Shown: one piece after another, positions 15,925 to 24,561 of the stretch
How positions within the stretch are numbered: the first letter of the stretch is position 1
Layout of the letters: every line of letters starts with the position of its first letter
Assembly: GCA_024413875.1 (NCBI GenBank)
Contig: JAKSVY010000001.1
Span: 1 to 47,317 of the forward strand
Source: Bacilli bacterium
GTDB lineage: Bacteria; Bacillota_I; Bacilli_A; RFN20; CAG-826
DNA length: 47,317 bases
Direction of reading: 5' to 3'
Made by a program: the position numbers and the translations under genes
Notes under the pieces: model-generated
What the model saw: the letters and a program-made list of their open reading frames with translations, nothing else
Told to the model about the DNA's origin: nothing
Database searches by the model: none

Positions 15925-16938
15925 TTATTCAGCAAGTGAAGCGTTGATAGCTTTTCCAATCTCATCAACAAGCTTACCTTTTTCCATGTTGTAGGCTTGA
16001 AGCACACAATTATAGACCGTTCTAGCAGTGGAACTTCCATGTCCTTTGATAACAGTCTTTTTAATTCCAAGCATTGGTGCGCCGCCATAGTTACGGTAAT
16101 CCATGAAATCTTTTAATTCATAGATATCTTTCTTTAAGAATAATGCCCCCATTTTGTTTTTAGTGGATTTAGTAAATGTGGTCTTAAGAAGTTTAAGCAT
16201 TTCTAAGCAAGCACCTTCAGTGGATTTAATTAAGACATTTCCGTTAAATCCATCAGTAACGATTAAATCAAATTTACCCGTAAGAAGTTCCCTTGATTCC
16301 ATATTACCTTGGAAGTTAAGAGTTTTATCTTTTTTTAAGATAGGATATGTTTCTTTTCTTAAAGCGTCACCTTTTTCTTCTTCAACTCCAACGTTAAGAA
16401 GAGCGATTCTTGGATTTTCTACATTGAATGCTTTTTGCAAGTATAAGGAACCCATAATAGCGAATTGATGTAAGTTGAGTGAATCACAATCAATATTCGC
16501 TCCTGAGTCACAAATTGCCACAATACCTTTATTCATAGTAGGCATGATAGGGCAGAATGCAGGACGTTTTACTCCAGGAATTCTACCAATTTTAAAGATT
16601 GATCCAGCGAGCAATGCTCCTGTAGAACCAGTTGATACCATCGCACCAACAGTGTCATCTTTATGTAAGATATCAAAGGCTTTAACCATTGATGAATCAT
16701 TCTTGCTTCTAATTGCTTGTACAGGAGCCTCGTTTAAACTAATAACATCATTCGCATTAACAACCTCAACTCTTGCTTTATCATAAGTTAAAGATGATAA
16801 GATTTTATTAATCTCATCTTCTTTACCAACAAAAATGAGATAAATGTCACTAACCTCATTTAAGGCCTTAATTGCCCCTTCAACATTTACATTAGGAGAT
16901 TTATCTCCTCCATAGCAATCAATTACAATTTTTATCAT
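15925..16938 (-). CDS. plsX: Phosphate acyltransferase PlsX
   Basis: Converts acyl-ACP and phosphate to acyl-phosphate, the first step of the PlsX-PlsY route to phosphatidic acid, at the membrane surface. The 337 residues match the family throughout: VIDCYGGDKSPN at the start, 'VGAMVSTGSTGALLAGSIFK' in the middle, IVTDGFNGNVLIKS and 'NYGGAPMLGIKKTVIKGHGS' late. The length is normal. GAGGT lies about 9 bases before the ATG. In most Firmicutes plsX sits with fapR, fabD, fabG and acpP. Here it is alone, divergent from a DegV fatty-acid-binding gene across 96 bases, which suggests joint control of phospholipid synthesis. Confidence 0.95.
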   Translation of the reverse strand: MIKIVIDCYGGDKSPNVNVEGAIKALNEVSDIYLIFVGKEDEINKILSSLTYDKARVEVVNANDVISLNEAPVQAIRSKNDSSMVKAFDILHKDDTVGAMVSTGSTGALLAGSIFKIGRIPGVKRPAFCPIMPTMNKGIVAICDSGANIDCDSLNLHQFAIMGSLYLQKAFNVENPRIALLNVGVEEEKGDALRKETYPILKKDKTLNFQGNMESRELLTGKFDLIVTDGFNGNVLIKSTEGACLEMLKLLKTTFTKSTKNKMGALFLKKDIYELKDFMDYRNYGGAPMLGIKKTVIKGHGSSTARTVYNCVLQAYNMEKGKLVDEIGKAINASLAE

Positions 16939-16963
16939 ATCGAATTACCTCAACTGTTCTTCA

Positions 16964-16969
16964 TTATAA
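16964..16969 (-). promoter_or_regulatory. -10 box of plsX
   Basis: Minus-strand TATAAT, predicting a start near 16957, about 19 bases before the ATG at 16938. The -35 is unclear. Confidence 0.45.
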
Positions 16970-16978
16970 TAGTCAAAA

Positions 16979-17006
16979 TGGACATAAAAGTAAAATATAG
17001 TATAAT
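16979..17006 (+). promoter_or_regulatory. Promoter of the DegV gene
   Basis: TGGACA (16979-16984), a 16-base spacer and TATAAT (17001-17006), 29 bases before the ATG. It is back to back with the plsX promoter. Confidence 0.65.
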
Positions 17007-17034
17007 AAAGCGCATCTAATTTAGGAGGACAATT

Positions 17035-17904
17035 ATGTTTACATTATTCACAGATACAGATACAGATATCACTCCAGAAATTGCTAAACTCTATGGTTAT
17101 AAGTTAATCTCCATGCCATATACCATTGGTGAAGATATCACATTCCCATACGAAGATTTTGAAGTCTTTGATTGCCATGGTTATTACGACATCCTTAGAG
17201 GTGGTGTATTACCTACAACTTCTGCATTATCACCAGAAAAATACATTAGCTACTTTGAGCCTGAATTAAAAGCAGGTAAGGATATCCTTTATGTTCACTT
17301 CTCAAGATCAATGAGTGGAACATTTAACTCACTTAATATTGCTCTTCAAGAATTAAGTGAAAAATATCCTGAAAGAAAAGTTCACTTAATTGACACTAAA
17401 GGTATTACAGTTTGTTCTTACATCATTGTTAGAGCAATTGGTGACTTATTATTAAATGGCGCAACTTTAGAAGATGTTATGAAATGGGCTGAAACTGAAG
17501 TTGACCACTATGCGACATACTTCTTCGCTGATGATCTTAAGTTCTTCAAGAAGAGCGGTAGAGTAAGCGGATTAGCAGCATTCTTTGGAGGACTTATTGG
17601 TATTAAACCAATTATCCATATGTCTCAAGAAGGTAAGATGGTCTCAGTTGCTAAAGCAAAAGGACGTAAATCTGCTGTTGAAGCATTAGTTAAATATGTT
17701 GATGAATTAGGTGATGATATTAAGAATCATCGCGTCATTATCTGCCATACTGATGCTCCAGAACTTGTTGAACAATTATCAGCATCACTTAAAGCAAAAT
17801 ATGGTGAAGACTTAGATATTGAAGTCATCCCAGCAAACCCAACCGCTGGTGCTCACTGTGGCCCTAACGCTGTTGGTGTTGCCTTCCACGCAATTCATAG
17901 ATAG
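17035..17904 (+). CDS. DegV-family fatty-acid-binding protein (FakB-like)
   Basis: DegV/FakB proteins hold a fatty acid while the FakA kinase phosphorylates it, feeding acyl-phosphate to PlsX/PlsY. The 289 residues have the family features: an N-terminal 'TDTDTDITPEIAKLYG' (usual S/T-D-S pattern), PTTSALSPEKYISYFE, ILYVHFSRSMSGTFNS, 'DTKGITVCSYIIV', FFKKSGRVSG and 'GIKPIIHMSQEGKM'. AGGAGG lies 7 bases before the ATG. It is divergent from plsX, consistent with a role in fatty-acid uptake or recycling. A free FakA-type C-terminal domain is encoded at 46.2 kb. No full FakA kinase is in the window. Confidence 0.92.
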   Translation: MFTLFTDTDTDITPEIAKLYGYKLISMPYTIGEDITFPYEDFEVFDCHGYYDILRGGVLPTTSALSPEKYISYFEPELKAGKDILYVHFSRSMSGTFNSLNIALQELSEKYPERKVHLIDTKGITVCSYIIVRAIGDLLLNGATLEDVMKWAETEVDHYATYFFADDLKFFKKSGRVSGLAAFFGGLIGIKPIIHMSQEGKMVSVAKAKGRKSAVEALVKYVDELGDDIKNHRVIICHTDAPELVEQLSASLKAKYGEDLDIEVIPANPTAGAHCGPNAVGVAFHAIHR

Positions 17905-17919
17905 TTATCTAATCAACTA

Positions 17920-17949
17920 AAAAAGGTATCTCTCGTGGGATACCTTTTT
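17920..17949. terminator. Bidirectional terminator
   Basis: An 11-bp perfect stem (AAAAAGGTATC 17920-17930 with GATACCTTTTT 17939-17949) and an 8-base loop. It ends both the DegV gene and the large minus-strand lipoprotein operon. Confidence 0.88.
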
Positions 17950-17965
17950 GTGTTGAATAAATTAA

Positions 17966-20920
17966 TTAGAGACTGAAATTTAAGATAATATCCATTCCAT
18001 ATCCATATTCAACGTTATAGAGGAATTGATATTTCATAATGATTTGACTGCTATTAGAGTCATACCAACAACCTGAAGTATTTAAGACAAAGTTGCTAGC
18101 GCTTGAAGCACCATTAGAGAATGTAATGTTCTTATTAGAATCAACTGTATAATCGAATGTCATAGTCGCGTCGTTATCACCATCATTTTGAACGATGTGT
18201 AACGTTCCTTTACCGTTATTGAATGATAATGTTGCAACACCCATTTGGAAGGCAACTTGGCTTTCGGTTCTAAATGTCTTTCCATTAAGGAAGTCATTTA
18301 AGTCAGTGACTTCACCAGTATTTTGTGAACGTTCAAACTTATAAATTGTAGCAGTTGATTGTCCTGCAATAAGGTTAAAGTTCATGTATGAGAAGTCTTT
18401 AGCAAAGCTAACATAACCTTTCTTGATAGTAGAGAAGTATGTATTCGCACCGATAACTTGATCATTAGCAATATAGATACCGCCATTATCGAATGAGTAT
18501 GTGATATTTGCAGTTCTTTCGCCGTTATAGTCTTTTTCAACATACTTAAGTGTTGTTTCAGAAGTGAATTGGAATGTGAATGTTGATGTTGAGCCTCTAT
18601 AAACATAAGTTGCTTTCTTATCAACAAGTTCCGCTTTAAGTTCAGCGTTAGTTAATAAGTTCTTAACTTCGATTTCGTAGATCTTATCATTACCATCGCT
18701 ATCCTTTTCATATAAGCCATAGCCATTAACTAAGACTTTGAAACGATATGTGCCAACTTTTAATCCATGTAATGAATATGAGAATCCTGGTAAACCTTCT
18801 GGGTTTCCATCTTCATATTTATGAAGTTCAAGACCAGTTCTATCTCCTGAGACAATATCAATACCGAATGAATATTTATCTTCATCAGGATTTGTATTGA
18901 TGTAGAAGTAATTTGTGTATTCATTTAAATAAATATAAGGGAATGAATAAACACCTTTAGTTGAATCATATGTAGGTTCATTACCATATGTGAAGTTAAG
19001 GTAAACACTGCGAAGTTGTGGAGCATTGAATTCAACTAAGATACTCTTTTGAACGCCTCTAGAAGATGTGAATGTTAATAATGCTGAACCTGGGAATGGC
19101 ATTCCATTTGCGCTTCTTCCAGCATTAATGACGAATAAACCATCACCATAGTTAGATGGAGCAGGAACTCCTTCTGGATTAGAAGAAGAACATGTAACTC
19201 TATCAAGTCTTAAGTTAGCATTTGCTGGTGCATAGTCACCAATTTTTAAGACAATTGCTCTATCATATGTAGTAGTGTACTTTGTAACTCCGCCTACATC
19301 TTCAACTGAATCAATACCATATTTTTCTGAGTTAGAGTAGTCATATGATCCGCTAGGATCAGCGACATAATGTGGCTTTAATGAATAGTCAGTTAAGAAA
19401 TAGTTTTCGAGATTAATCTTATCAGCATTAGCACTTGAATCATTAACCAATGTTCCGTAGTTAAGTTCAGTTCCTTCTTCTTTGAATGAGAATGAACCAT
19501 ATGCATCAGTTGCAACTTCAGTAAATGTATATGAAGTAATCTTAGTATTTTGGTAATTAATATTAAGTTCAACTTCATAATTTCTATTGAAGTCAGTATC
19601 TAAAGCGGAAGATGTAATCTTAATTTGAGTATCAGAAATAGCGTAAACAGCACATGCGTTAACAAAGCTATTTCCAAATCCAACAACTGAGTTATCAAAA
19701 GACATAGAGAAGTCATTTAAGAAACTATTAAGAAGTCTAGAAACACCATAATTAACATAATTATTGTTTTCATCAATGAATGAAGAAAGAACATCTTCAG
19801 CGGTGATGTTAGTTTCTGAACTTCCGCTTTGTTGGAAGCTTTGTGATTGAAGTGGATCAAAGATTTGGTTAATCGCGCCATCTTCACCATAGCTAAAGCA
19901 ATAGAATTCACTTCCATACATACCTTGGTAGTACTTAGTTGTCTTTGATGCACCATTTTTAGTTTCAACTTTGGTTGCGTAAGAAGCATCTTTATACATC
20001 TTTCCTTCTGTAACAGTGGTTAAAGAAGATTTAACTTCTCCGCTAGTAGTTTTGTTAACAAATGTACGTGATACTTTAGCGTGTGTTAATGAAGATTTTT
20101 CTGTTGCGAAGAATGAAGATACAACTCCATTAACTTCTGCGTAGTTAGATTCATTCATGTCAACAAAGTCAACAATAACACCATCCATATATGTTTCAGT
20201 GTCATTAGGATATGAACCAAGGACTTGGATTGTGATGTTATTTAAAACAGTGAATCCTCTAACAATCATCTTGTTTGAAGTACCCGCAACTCTTTCAAAT
20301 GAAATTGATGAAACTTCTGAACCAGTTGCGTCAGTTGCTTTATAGACAACGCTCATAGGGCGAGAGTTATTAGGAAGGATATTTGTTTCGATCTCGAAAG
20401 AATGGCCAACCTTAGCAACGTAATGTAATTTTTCAGAATTATATGCGATAGCGTCACTTTCGTGGACGACAAGCTCGATTCTCTCGGCTTTTGGGGCATT
20501 TACTGTAACAGTGTGAGTAGCAGATACGCTTGGATCTGCAACTGACTTTGCGGTGACAGTAACCTCACCATAAGAAACACCTGTAACAACACCATTTTCG
20601 TTGATTGTTGCAATGCTAGGATTATCGATTGACCAAGTGACATTATCGTTGCTTGTTCCTTCAACGCTTGCAACAAGTGTAATAGTGTTTCCAACTAAGA
20701 CTGTGCTAGGACCAAAGATTTCAACAGAAACATGAACTTCAGTATTTGTATCTGTATTAGTGTTTGTATCTGTAGTTACATCAGTATTAGTTGTTGGTTC
20801 GGTATTTGTTGGAGTGGTGTCACTTCCAGTACCTGAACCTGTGTTAGTGCTTTTAGCACATCCTGTCAAAGCGAGTGAGGCTAAGACAGTGATCAATAAA
20901 CCTAAATTTCTTTTTTGCAT
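17966..20920 (-). CDS. Giant lipoprotein with Big2 Ig-like domain (fifth gene of operon)
   Basis: A 984-residue lipoprotein. Lipobox LTGC (C21) is followed by a Thr/Asn/Asp tether (about 24-60, with DTNTNTDTNT). A clear bacterial Ig-like Big_2 domain spans about 63-141, with 'VTWSIDNPSIATINENGVVT' and GEVTVTAKS. About 840 further residues of beta-rich sequence follow, with three regions that recall the modules of the other operon lipoproteins. No catalytic motif is found. Its AGGGGG ribosome site lies in the last codons of the upstream gene, 7 bases away. It probably acts outside the cell as a binding or adhesion component together with the operon's peptidases. Confidence 0.82.
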   Translation of the reverse strand: MQKRNLGLLITVLASLALTGCAKSTNTGSGTGSDTTPTNTEPTTNTDVTTDTNTNTDTNTEVHVSVEIFGPSTVLVGNTITLVASVEGTSNDNVTWSIDNPSIATINENGVVTGVSYGEVTVTAKSVADPSVSATHTVTVNAPKAERIELVVHESDAIAYNSEKLHYVAKVGHSFEIETNILPNNSRPMSVVYKATDATGSEVSSISFERVAGTSNKMIVRGFTVLNNITIQVLGSYPNDTETYMDGVIVDFVDMNESNYAEVNGVVSSFFATEKSSLTHAKVSRTFVNKTTSGEVKSSLTTVTEGKMYKDASYATKVETKNGASKTTKYYQGMYGSEFYCFSYGEDGAINQIFDPLQSQSFQQSGSSETNITAEDVLSSFIDENNNYVNYGVSRLLNSFLNDFSMSFDNSVVGFGNSFVNACAVYAISDTQIKITSSALDTDFNRNYEVELNINYQNTKITSYTFTEVATDAYGSFSFKEEGTELNYGTLVNDSSANADKINLENYFLTDYSLKPHYVADPSGSYDYSNSEKYGIDSVEDVGGVTKYTTTYDRAIVLKIGDYAPANANLRLDRVTCSSSNPEGVPAPSNYGDGLFVINAGRSANGMPFPGSALLTFTSSRGVQKSILVEFNAPQLRSVYLNFTYGNEPTYDSTKGVYSFPYIYLNEYTNYFYINTNPDEDKYSFGIDIVSGDRTGLELHKYEDGNPEGLPGFSYSLHGLKVGTYRFKVLVNGYGLYEKDSDGNDKIYEIEVKNLLTNAELKAELVDKKATYVYRGSTSTFTFQFTSETTLKYVEKDYNGERTANITYSFDNGGIYIANDQVIGANTYFSTIKKGYVSFAKDFSYMNFNLIAGQSTATIYKFERSQNTGEVTDLNDFLNGKTFRTESQVAFQMGVATLSFNNGKGTLHIVQNDGDNDATMTFDYTVDSNKNITFSNGASSASNFVLNTSGCWYDSNSSQIIMKYQFLYNVEYGYGMDIILNFSL
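20741..20851 (-). repeat. Low-complexity Thr/Asn/Asp tether coding tract
   Basis: Codes residues about 24-60 of the giant lipoprotein; near-periodic units of ACA/AAT/GAT codons. Similar tracts occur at about 7221-7332, 8796-8889 and 40104-40214 in other lipoprotein genes. Confidence 0.6.
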
Positions 20921-20926
20921 TATTTT

Positions 20927-22873
20927 TTACCCCCTTGAATTAATGTATTTTTCGATTTCTTTATGGTGAGTATTTCCAATGTCATAGAATGTGACATAGA
21001 AGTAACCTTTATAAAGTCCATCTTTAGAAATGTAGTTAGAAAGGATTGTTAATTTACTATCATCTCCATCATCAGAAACGATGATACCTGTTCCATTAGG
21101 AAGAAGGTTGCTTGGAAGTTGATATAAATAATTGAATAATCTAGTAGAGAGATTGATATCAGTGATTCTCCAATATTCATCTCCGTTAGGGCTCTTTTGT
21201 ACCTCATAGTTATCTAAGTTATATAAAGAATCAGAGAAGTGTGAAAGATAACCAAGATCATTATCAGCTTTGAAGAAATCACCAACACCTGGAAGATCCA
21301 TAGCCTTGCTAATACTTGTATCGACTGTAACAGCGTTGTTAATCATTACAAATTCAAAGACTGAGCCATCTTGTTTAAGTGCTCCGTAGTTATAGTTAGG
21401 AGAGCCATAAACTTCTTCGTAGAAGTAACTTTCAGTGTTATAGACTTTCATAAGACCTGAGCTTGAAAGTGAATCTGATGAATAGTTACCACCTTTAAAT
21501 TTATTTAAGACATTTGATAAATTTTGTTTTGTTTGTGTTGATGGTTTATCACCTTTAGATAAATACTTATCGACTTCAGGAATAGAAGTAGCGTTTCTAT
21601 TTTTGAAGTGAACTTTGTAAGTTCCTAATTGAACTTTAGTTAATCTATTGTAGTAATTGAAGTAGGCATTAAATTCACCTGTGTTATAGTCAAGAACTTC
21701 AATCGCCATCGTATCACAATAGTTTTCATCATAGATTTCGTTATAAACGATATATGACATGATGTATAAGAATTGTGAATCAATGATGTAATACCAGTTG
21801 TCTTTTTCATCATCACAATAACCAATAAGGTTAGAGTAAGATAAATCAGTAAAGTTATATCCAACTGCTTCACCATATAATGAATAGTAGAATTCAAAGT
21901 CTTGGTTTTGAAGAGTGTAATCAATAGCGACCTTACCATTTCTAATTGTGAATTGGTGAGCAACACCTTGAGACATTAAGATACCGCTTCTAGTTTCATT
22001 ACTTCTTTCAATCATGACGGCTTCTTCAGTGCATTTTTCAACCATAGTCATGTCATAACCTAAACCTCTAGCATCTAATTCTGCAGTGAAGTTATAACAA
22101 GATAAATAAGGTGTAAAGAATCTATAGAACTTGTTATCTAATGGTTGTTTGCTTGTCTTACCATCTGATAAATATTTATGAATAAGTGGAAGCTCAGTTG
22201 TACCAACATCATAAATTGTTGAACGAATCTCGTCATGAGTGTGATTATGTTCATATTCAAGAAGAATTGATTCTGCGATGATCATTCCTTTAACAACTTT
22301 AAACTTAAGTGACACAGGAGGGAATGAATTTGGAGACAAGTGAAGAATAACTGCCATAATGAGAATATCGTTTATTCTTGAATTACCAAAATGATATGTA
22401 TACCACCCATCAGCGTCTTTTTCCTTAGGGAGATCTTCAATCTTTAAATTATCAAAACCATATGTATATTCAAAAATTGATGAATATCTAATGCCGGTGT
22501 TGTAGTTGATTAAAGGTAATCCTGAAACAATTTCATTATCTTTAATTGTGTATTTAAAAACAACGTCGTCTGTTTGGGCAATACCAGAGAATCCTAAATC
22601 ACCTTCTGCTTGAACAGCGTAGTTAGTGAAATAATATTTTTCATTACGCCCAACATTATCAAAGTTTGCGATTGAATCAGTGTAATCTAATGTAAAGTTA
22701 TTATTTTTTAATTCATAGAAAGCTTTTTCTAAATCGGTTTGTGGAACGTAGTTAGATGAATTAGAAGTATCACTTGTTGAAGCGGTGTCTCCACTAGTTA
22801 CATTAGTGTTGTTTTTACAACCACCTAAAACTAGTAGTGATACTAAACCAAGTAAAAATAAGTTCTTTTTCAT
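20927..22873 (-). CDS. Large lipoprotein, unknown function (fourth gene of operon)
   Basis: A 648-residue lipoprotein with lipobox LGGC (C19) and a short Ser/Thr/Asn tether. The body appears to hold three similar modules, each opening with 'FYELKNNNFTLDYTDS'-like or 'LNKFKGGNYSSDSL'-like helices, followed by Tyr/Phe-rich strands and a closing phrase 'IPEVDKYLS' or 'LPLIHKYLS'. The final residues 'GNTHHKEIEKYINSRG' repeat that ending, and the upstream gene has related endings. The ATG overlaps the previous stop as TAATG, and AGGAGGTGG lies in the previous gene's last codons, so translation is coupled. The family is not recognised; export and modular repetition are what the sequence supports. 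Confidence 0.78.
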   Translation of the reverse strand: MKKNLFLLGLVSLLVLGGCKNNTNVTSGDTASTSDTSNSSNYVPQTDLEKAFYELKNNNFTLDYTDSIANFDNVGRNEKYYFTNYAVQAEGDLGFSGIAQTDDVVFKYTIKDNEIVSGLPLINYNTGIRYSSIFEYTYGFDNLKIEDLPKEKDADGWYTYHFGNSRINDILIMAVILHLSPNSFPPVSLKFKVVKGMIIAESILLEYEHNHTHDEIRSTIYDVGTTELPLIHKYLSDGKTSKQPLDNKFYRFFTPYLSCYNFTAELDARGLGYDMTMVEKCTEEAVMIERSNETRSGILMSQGVAHQFTIRNGKVAIDYTLQNQDFEFYYSLYGEAVGYNFTDLSYSNLIGYCDDEKDNWYYIIDSQFLYIMSYIVYNEIYDENYCDTMAIEVLDYNTGEFNAYFNYYNRLTKVQLGTYKVHFKNRNATSIPEVDKYLSKGDKPSTQTKQNLSNVLNKFKGGNYSSDSLSSSGLMKVYNTESYFYEEVYGSPNYNYGALKQDGSVFEFVMINNAVTVDTSISKAMDLPGVGDFFKADNDLGYLSHFSDSLYNLDNYEVQKSPNGDEYWRITDINLSTRLFNYLYQLPSNLLPNGTGIIVSDDGDDSKLTILSNYISKDGLYKGYFYVTFYDIGNTHHKEIEKYINSRG

Positions 22874-24561
22874 TAATATCCACCTCCTAATGTATTGTTT
22901 AAGAAGTCTTCAACCTCGCTAACGTTACCGTTACCAAAGTCTTTGATTGTGTAATAGATTTCTTGAGTTGATTCTTTTGAACCATTAACACTTGCAAGAA
23001 CATCAAGACCAATTTCACCAGATGTAATAACTCCATCAGTTTTATTGACTCTTAAGTTAGCGTTAACTACATAGTCCATCCAAGTTGTTGTAGATTGGAA
23101 TCCCCAACCAAATAGACCATTTGCTAATAAAGAAAGAACATCATTGTCATTAGTGTAATATGCATTATCTTTTGTTCTATTCTTTTGGAAATAGTATTTT
23201 GAGATATTACATAATCCAGATGATTTTAAATAGAAAGTTGCAGAAGCATTGTTGATGTAGTAATCACCAACAGAATCTGCCCATTTAGAATACAAGGCAA
23301 AACCATAGACTCCATCAGAGATTTGCGTCCATTCATAGACGTCTTTAGTGCCATCTTCATTCTTAACAATATATAAAGTTGTGCTATTGCCTGTTGCAGG
23401 GAGTTCATCAACTTCCATATATTTCATATAATCAGTTTCAACAGGGCCTTTGAAGAAGTCAAAATAGAATGAACCATCTTCAGCTTTTGCAAAACCATAG
23501 CAAGCATCATAATTTAACTTTTGAGTCTTGGTTACAATTGCTCCTGAACTTGATTGTTCTTGATATTTAACAGCAGTGCCTTTTTTCACTAATACATAAC
23601 CCCAGTCTTGATATCTAGGATCAGTATAATCAAGGAAGAAGTAATCATTTGTGCAGTGAATAGTGTAGTTATATGTATTAACAGTGCCTGTTGAAAGGTT
23701 TTGTTTAATACCTTCCAATACATAGTTATTTGATTTAACTTTGTTAAAGAAGTCATTAACGTCATCATAGTATTCAACACCTTTAAGAGAACCATCAGCG
23801 ACATTTTTATTAATGTCTTTAAGTTTACTTGTTGTTTCGCTTTGTTTAGTGTATTTCATGTTGATATCACCATAATCACCAAGAGAAATTACTGCGTTAA
23901 ATTCACCAGCCTCTGCATTTACGATATCAATGTATGTTGCAGTGATATAGTTAGTAATTGAAAGGCCATATGTTGTCATGTATTGGAAAATACTTGCGGT
24001 GTCAGGGTCAGTAAGTAAGTATCTGTTATGACCTTGGCTGACAGCATCGAAAGTATCCATTGTGCCGTTTAATAAATTAAGGTGAACAACACTCATTTGT
24101 GAATATAATCCGGTCATAGGATATAATCCATCACCGAAATCAACATATTCATATAATGAAGGAGTAACAACATCTCCATCGATGTAATATCTAAAGAGAT
24201 TTGTTGTTCCTTTTTCTTCAGCATAACCAAAAGAATAATGAGGATTATCATTTTCTTCATAATATGCTTTTGGAGAGTAGTGAGTAGTAAAGTGAGCTTT
24301 AGTGCCAGTAACATTTACCGTAATATCAACTTTAAAGAAAGTCCACTTCGCCGCGTCTTTTAATAAATTTCTACATTCAGTGTTACTCTTAATTGGAGTT
24401 TGGTCTCCATTTGCATTTCCTTCCATACCACCGTCTTCATTAGGTGATTTGATGACTGTGTCAGTAGGAACAAATTCACTAGTAGAATTATTTGGAACAG
24501 AACTAGAACATCCAGTAACTAATAAGGCGATTGGAAGAAGTAATAAAGAAGTCTTTTTCAT
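22873..24561 (-). CDS. Large lipoprotein, unknown function (third gene of operon)
   Basis: A 562-residue lipoprotein with lipobox VTGC (C18). It seems to have two halves of the same general type: 'CRNLLKDAAKWTFFKVDITV' opens the first and VNDFFNKVKSNNYVLEGIKQ the second. Each half ends in a similar phrase, 'LKDINKNVAD' and FGNGNVSEVEDFLNN. The same ending appears in the next gene, indicating that the two are related. It begins at a TAATG overlap with the upstream metallopeptidase, whose final codons provide GGAGGT as ribosome site. No enzymatic motif is visible. Confidence 0.78.
   Translation of the reverse strand: MKKTSLLLLPIALLVTGCSSSVPNNSTSEFVPTDTVIKSPNEDGGMEGNANGDQTPIKSNTECRNLLKDAAKWTFFKVDITVNVTGTKAHFTTHYSPKAYYEENDNPHYSFGYAEEKGTTNLFRYYIDGDVVTPSLYEYVDFGDGLYPMTGLYSQMSVVHLNLLNGTMDTFDAVSQGHNRYLLTDPDTASIFQYMTTYGLSITNYITATYIDIVNAEAGEFNAVISLGDYGDINMKYTKQSETTSKLKDINKNVADGSLKGVEYYDDVNDFFNKVKSNNYVLEGIKQNLSTGTVNTYNYTIHCTNDYFFLDYTDPRYQDWGYVLVKKGTAVKYQEQSSSGAIVTKTQKLNYDACYGFAKAEDGSFYFDFFKGPVETDYMKYMEVDELPATGNSTTLYIVKNEDGTKDVYEWTQISDGVYGFALYSKWADSVGDYYINNASATFYLKSSGLCNISKYYFQKNRTKDNAYYTNDNDVLSLLANGLFGWGFQSTTTWMDYVVNANLRVNKTDGVITSGEIGLDVLASVNGSKESTQEIYYTIKDFGNGNVSEVEDFLNNTLGGGY

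Noticed and set aside
20741..20851. CRISPR-like or VNTR array
   Set aside because: The short near-repeats are in frame and encode the Thr/Asn/Asp tether of a lipoprotein; there are no unique spacers and no cas genes.
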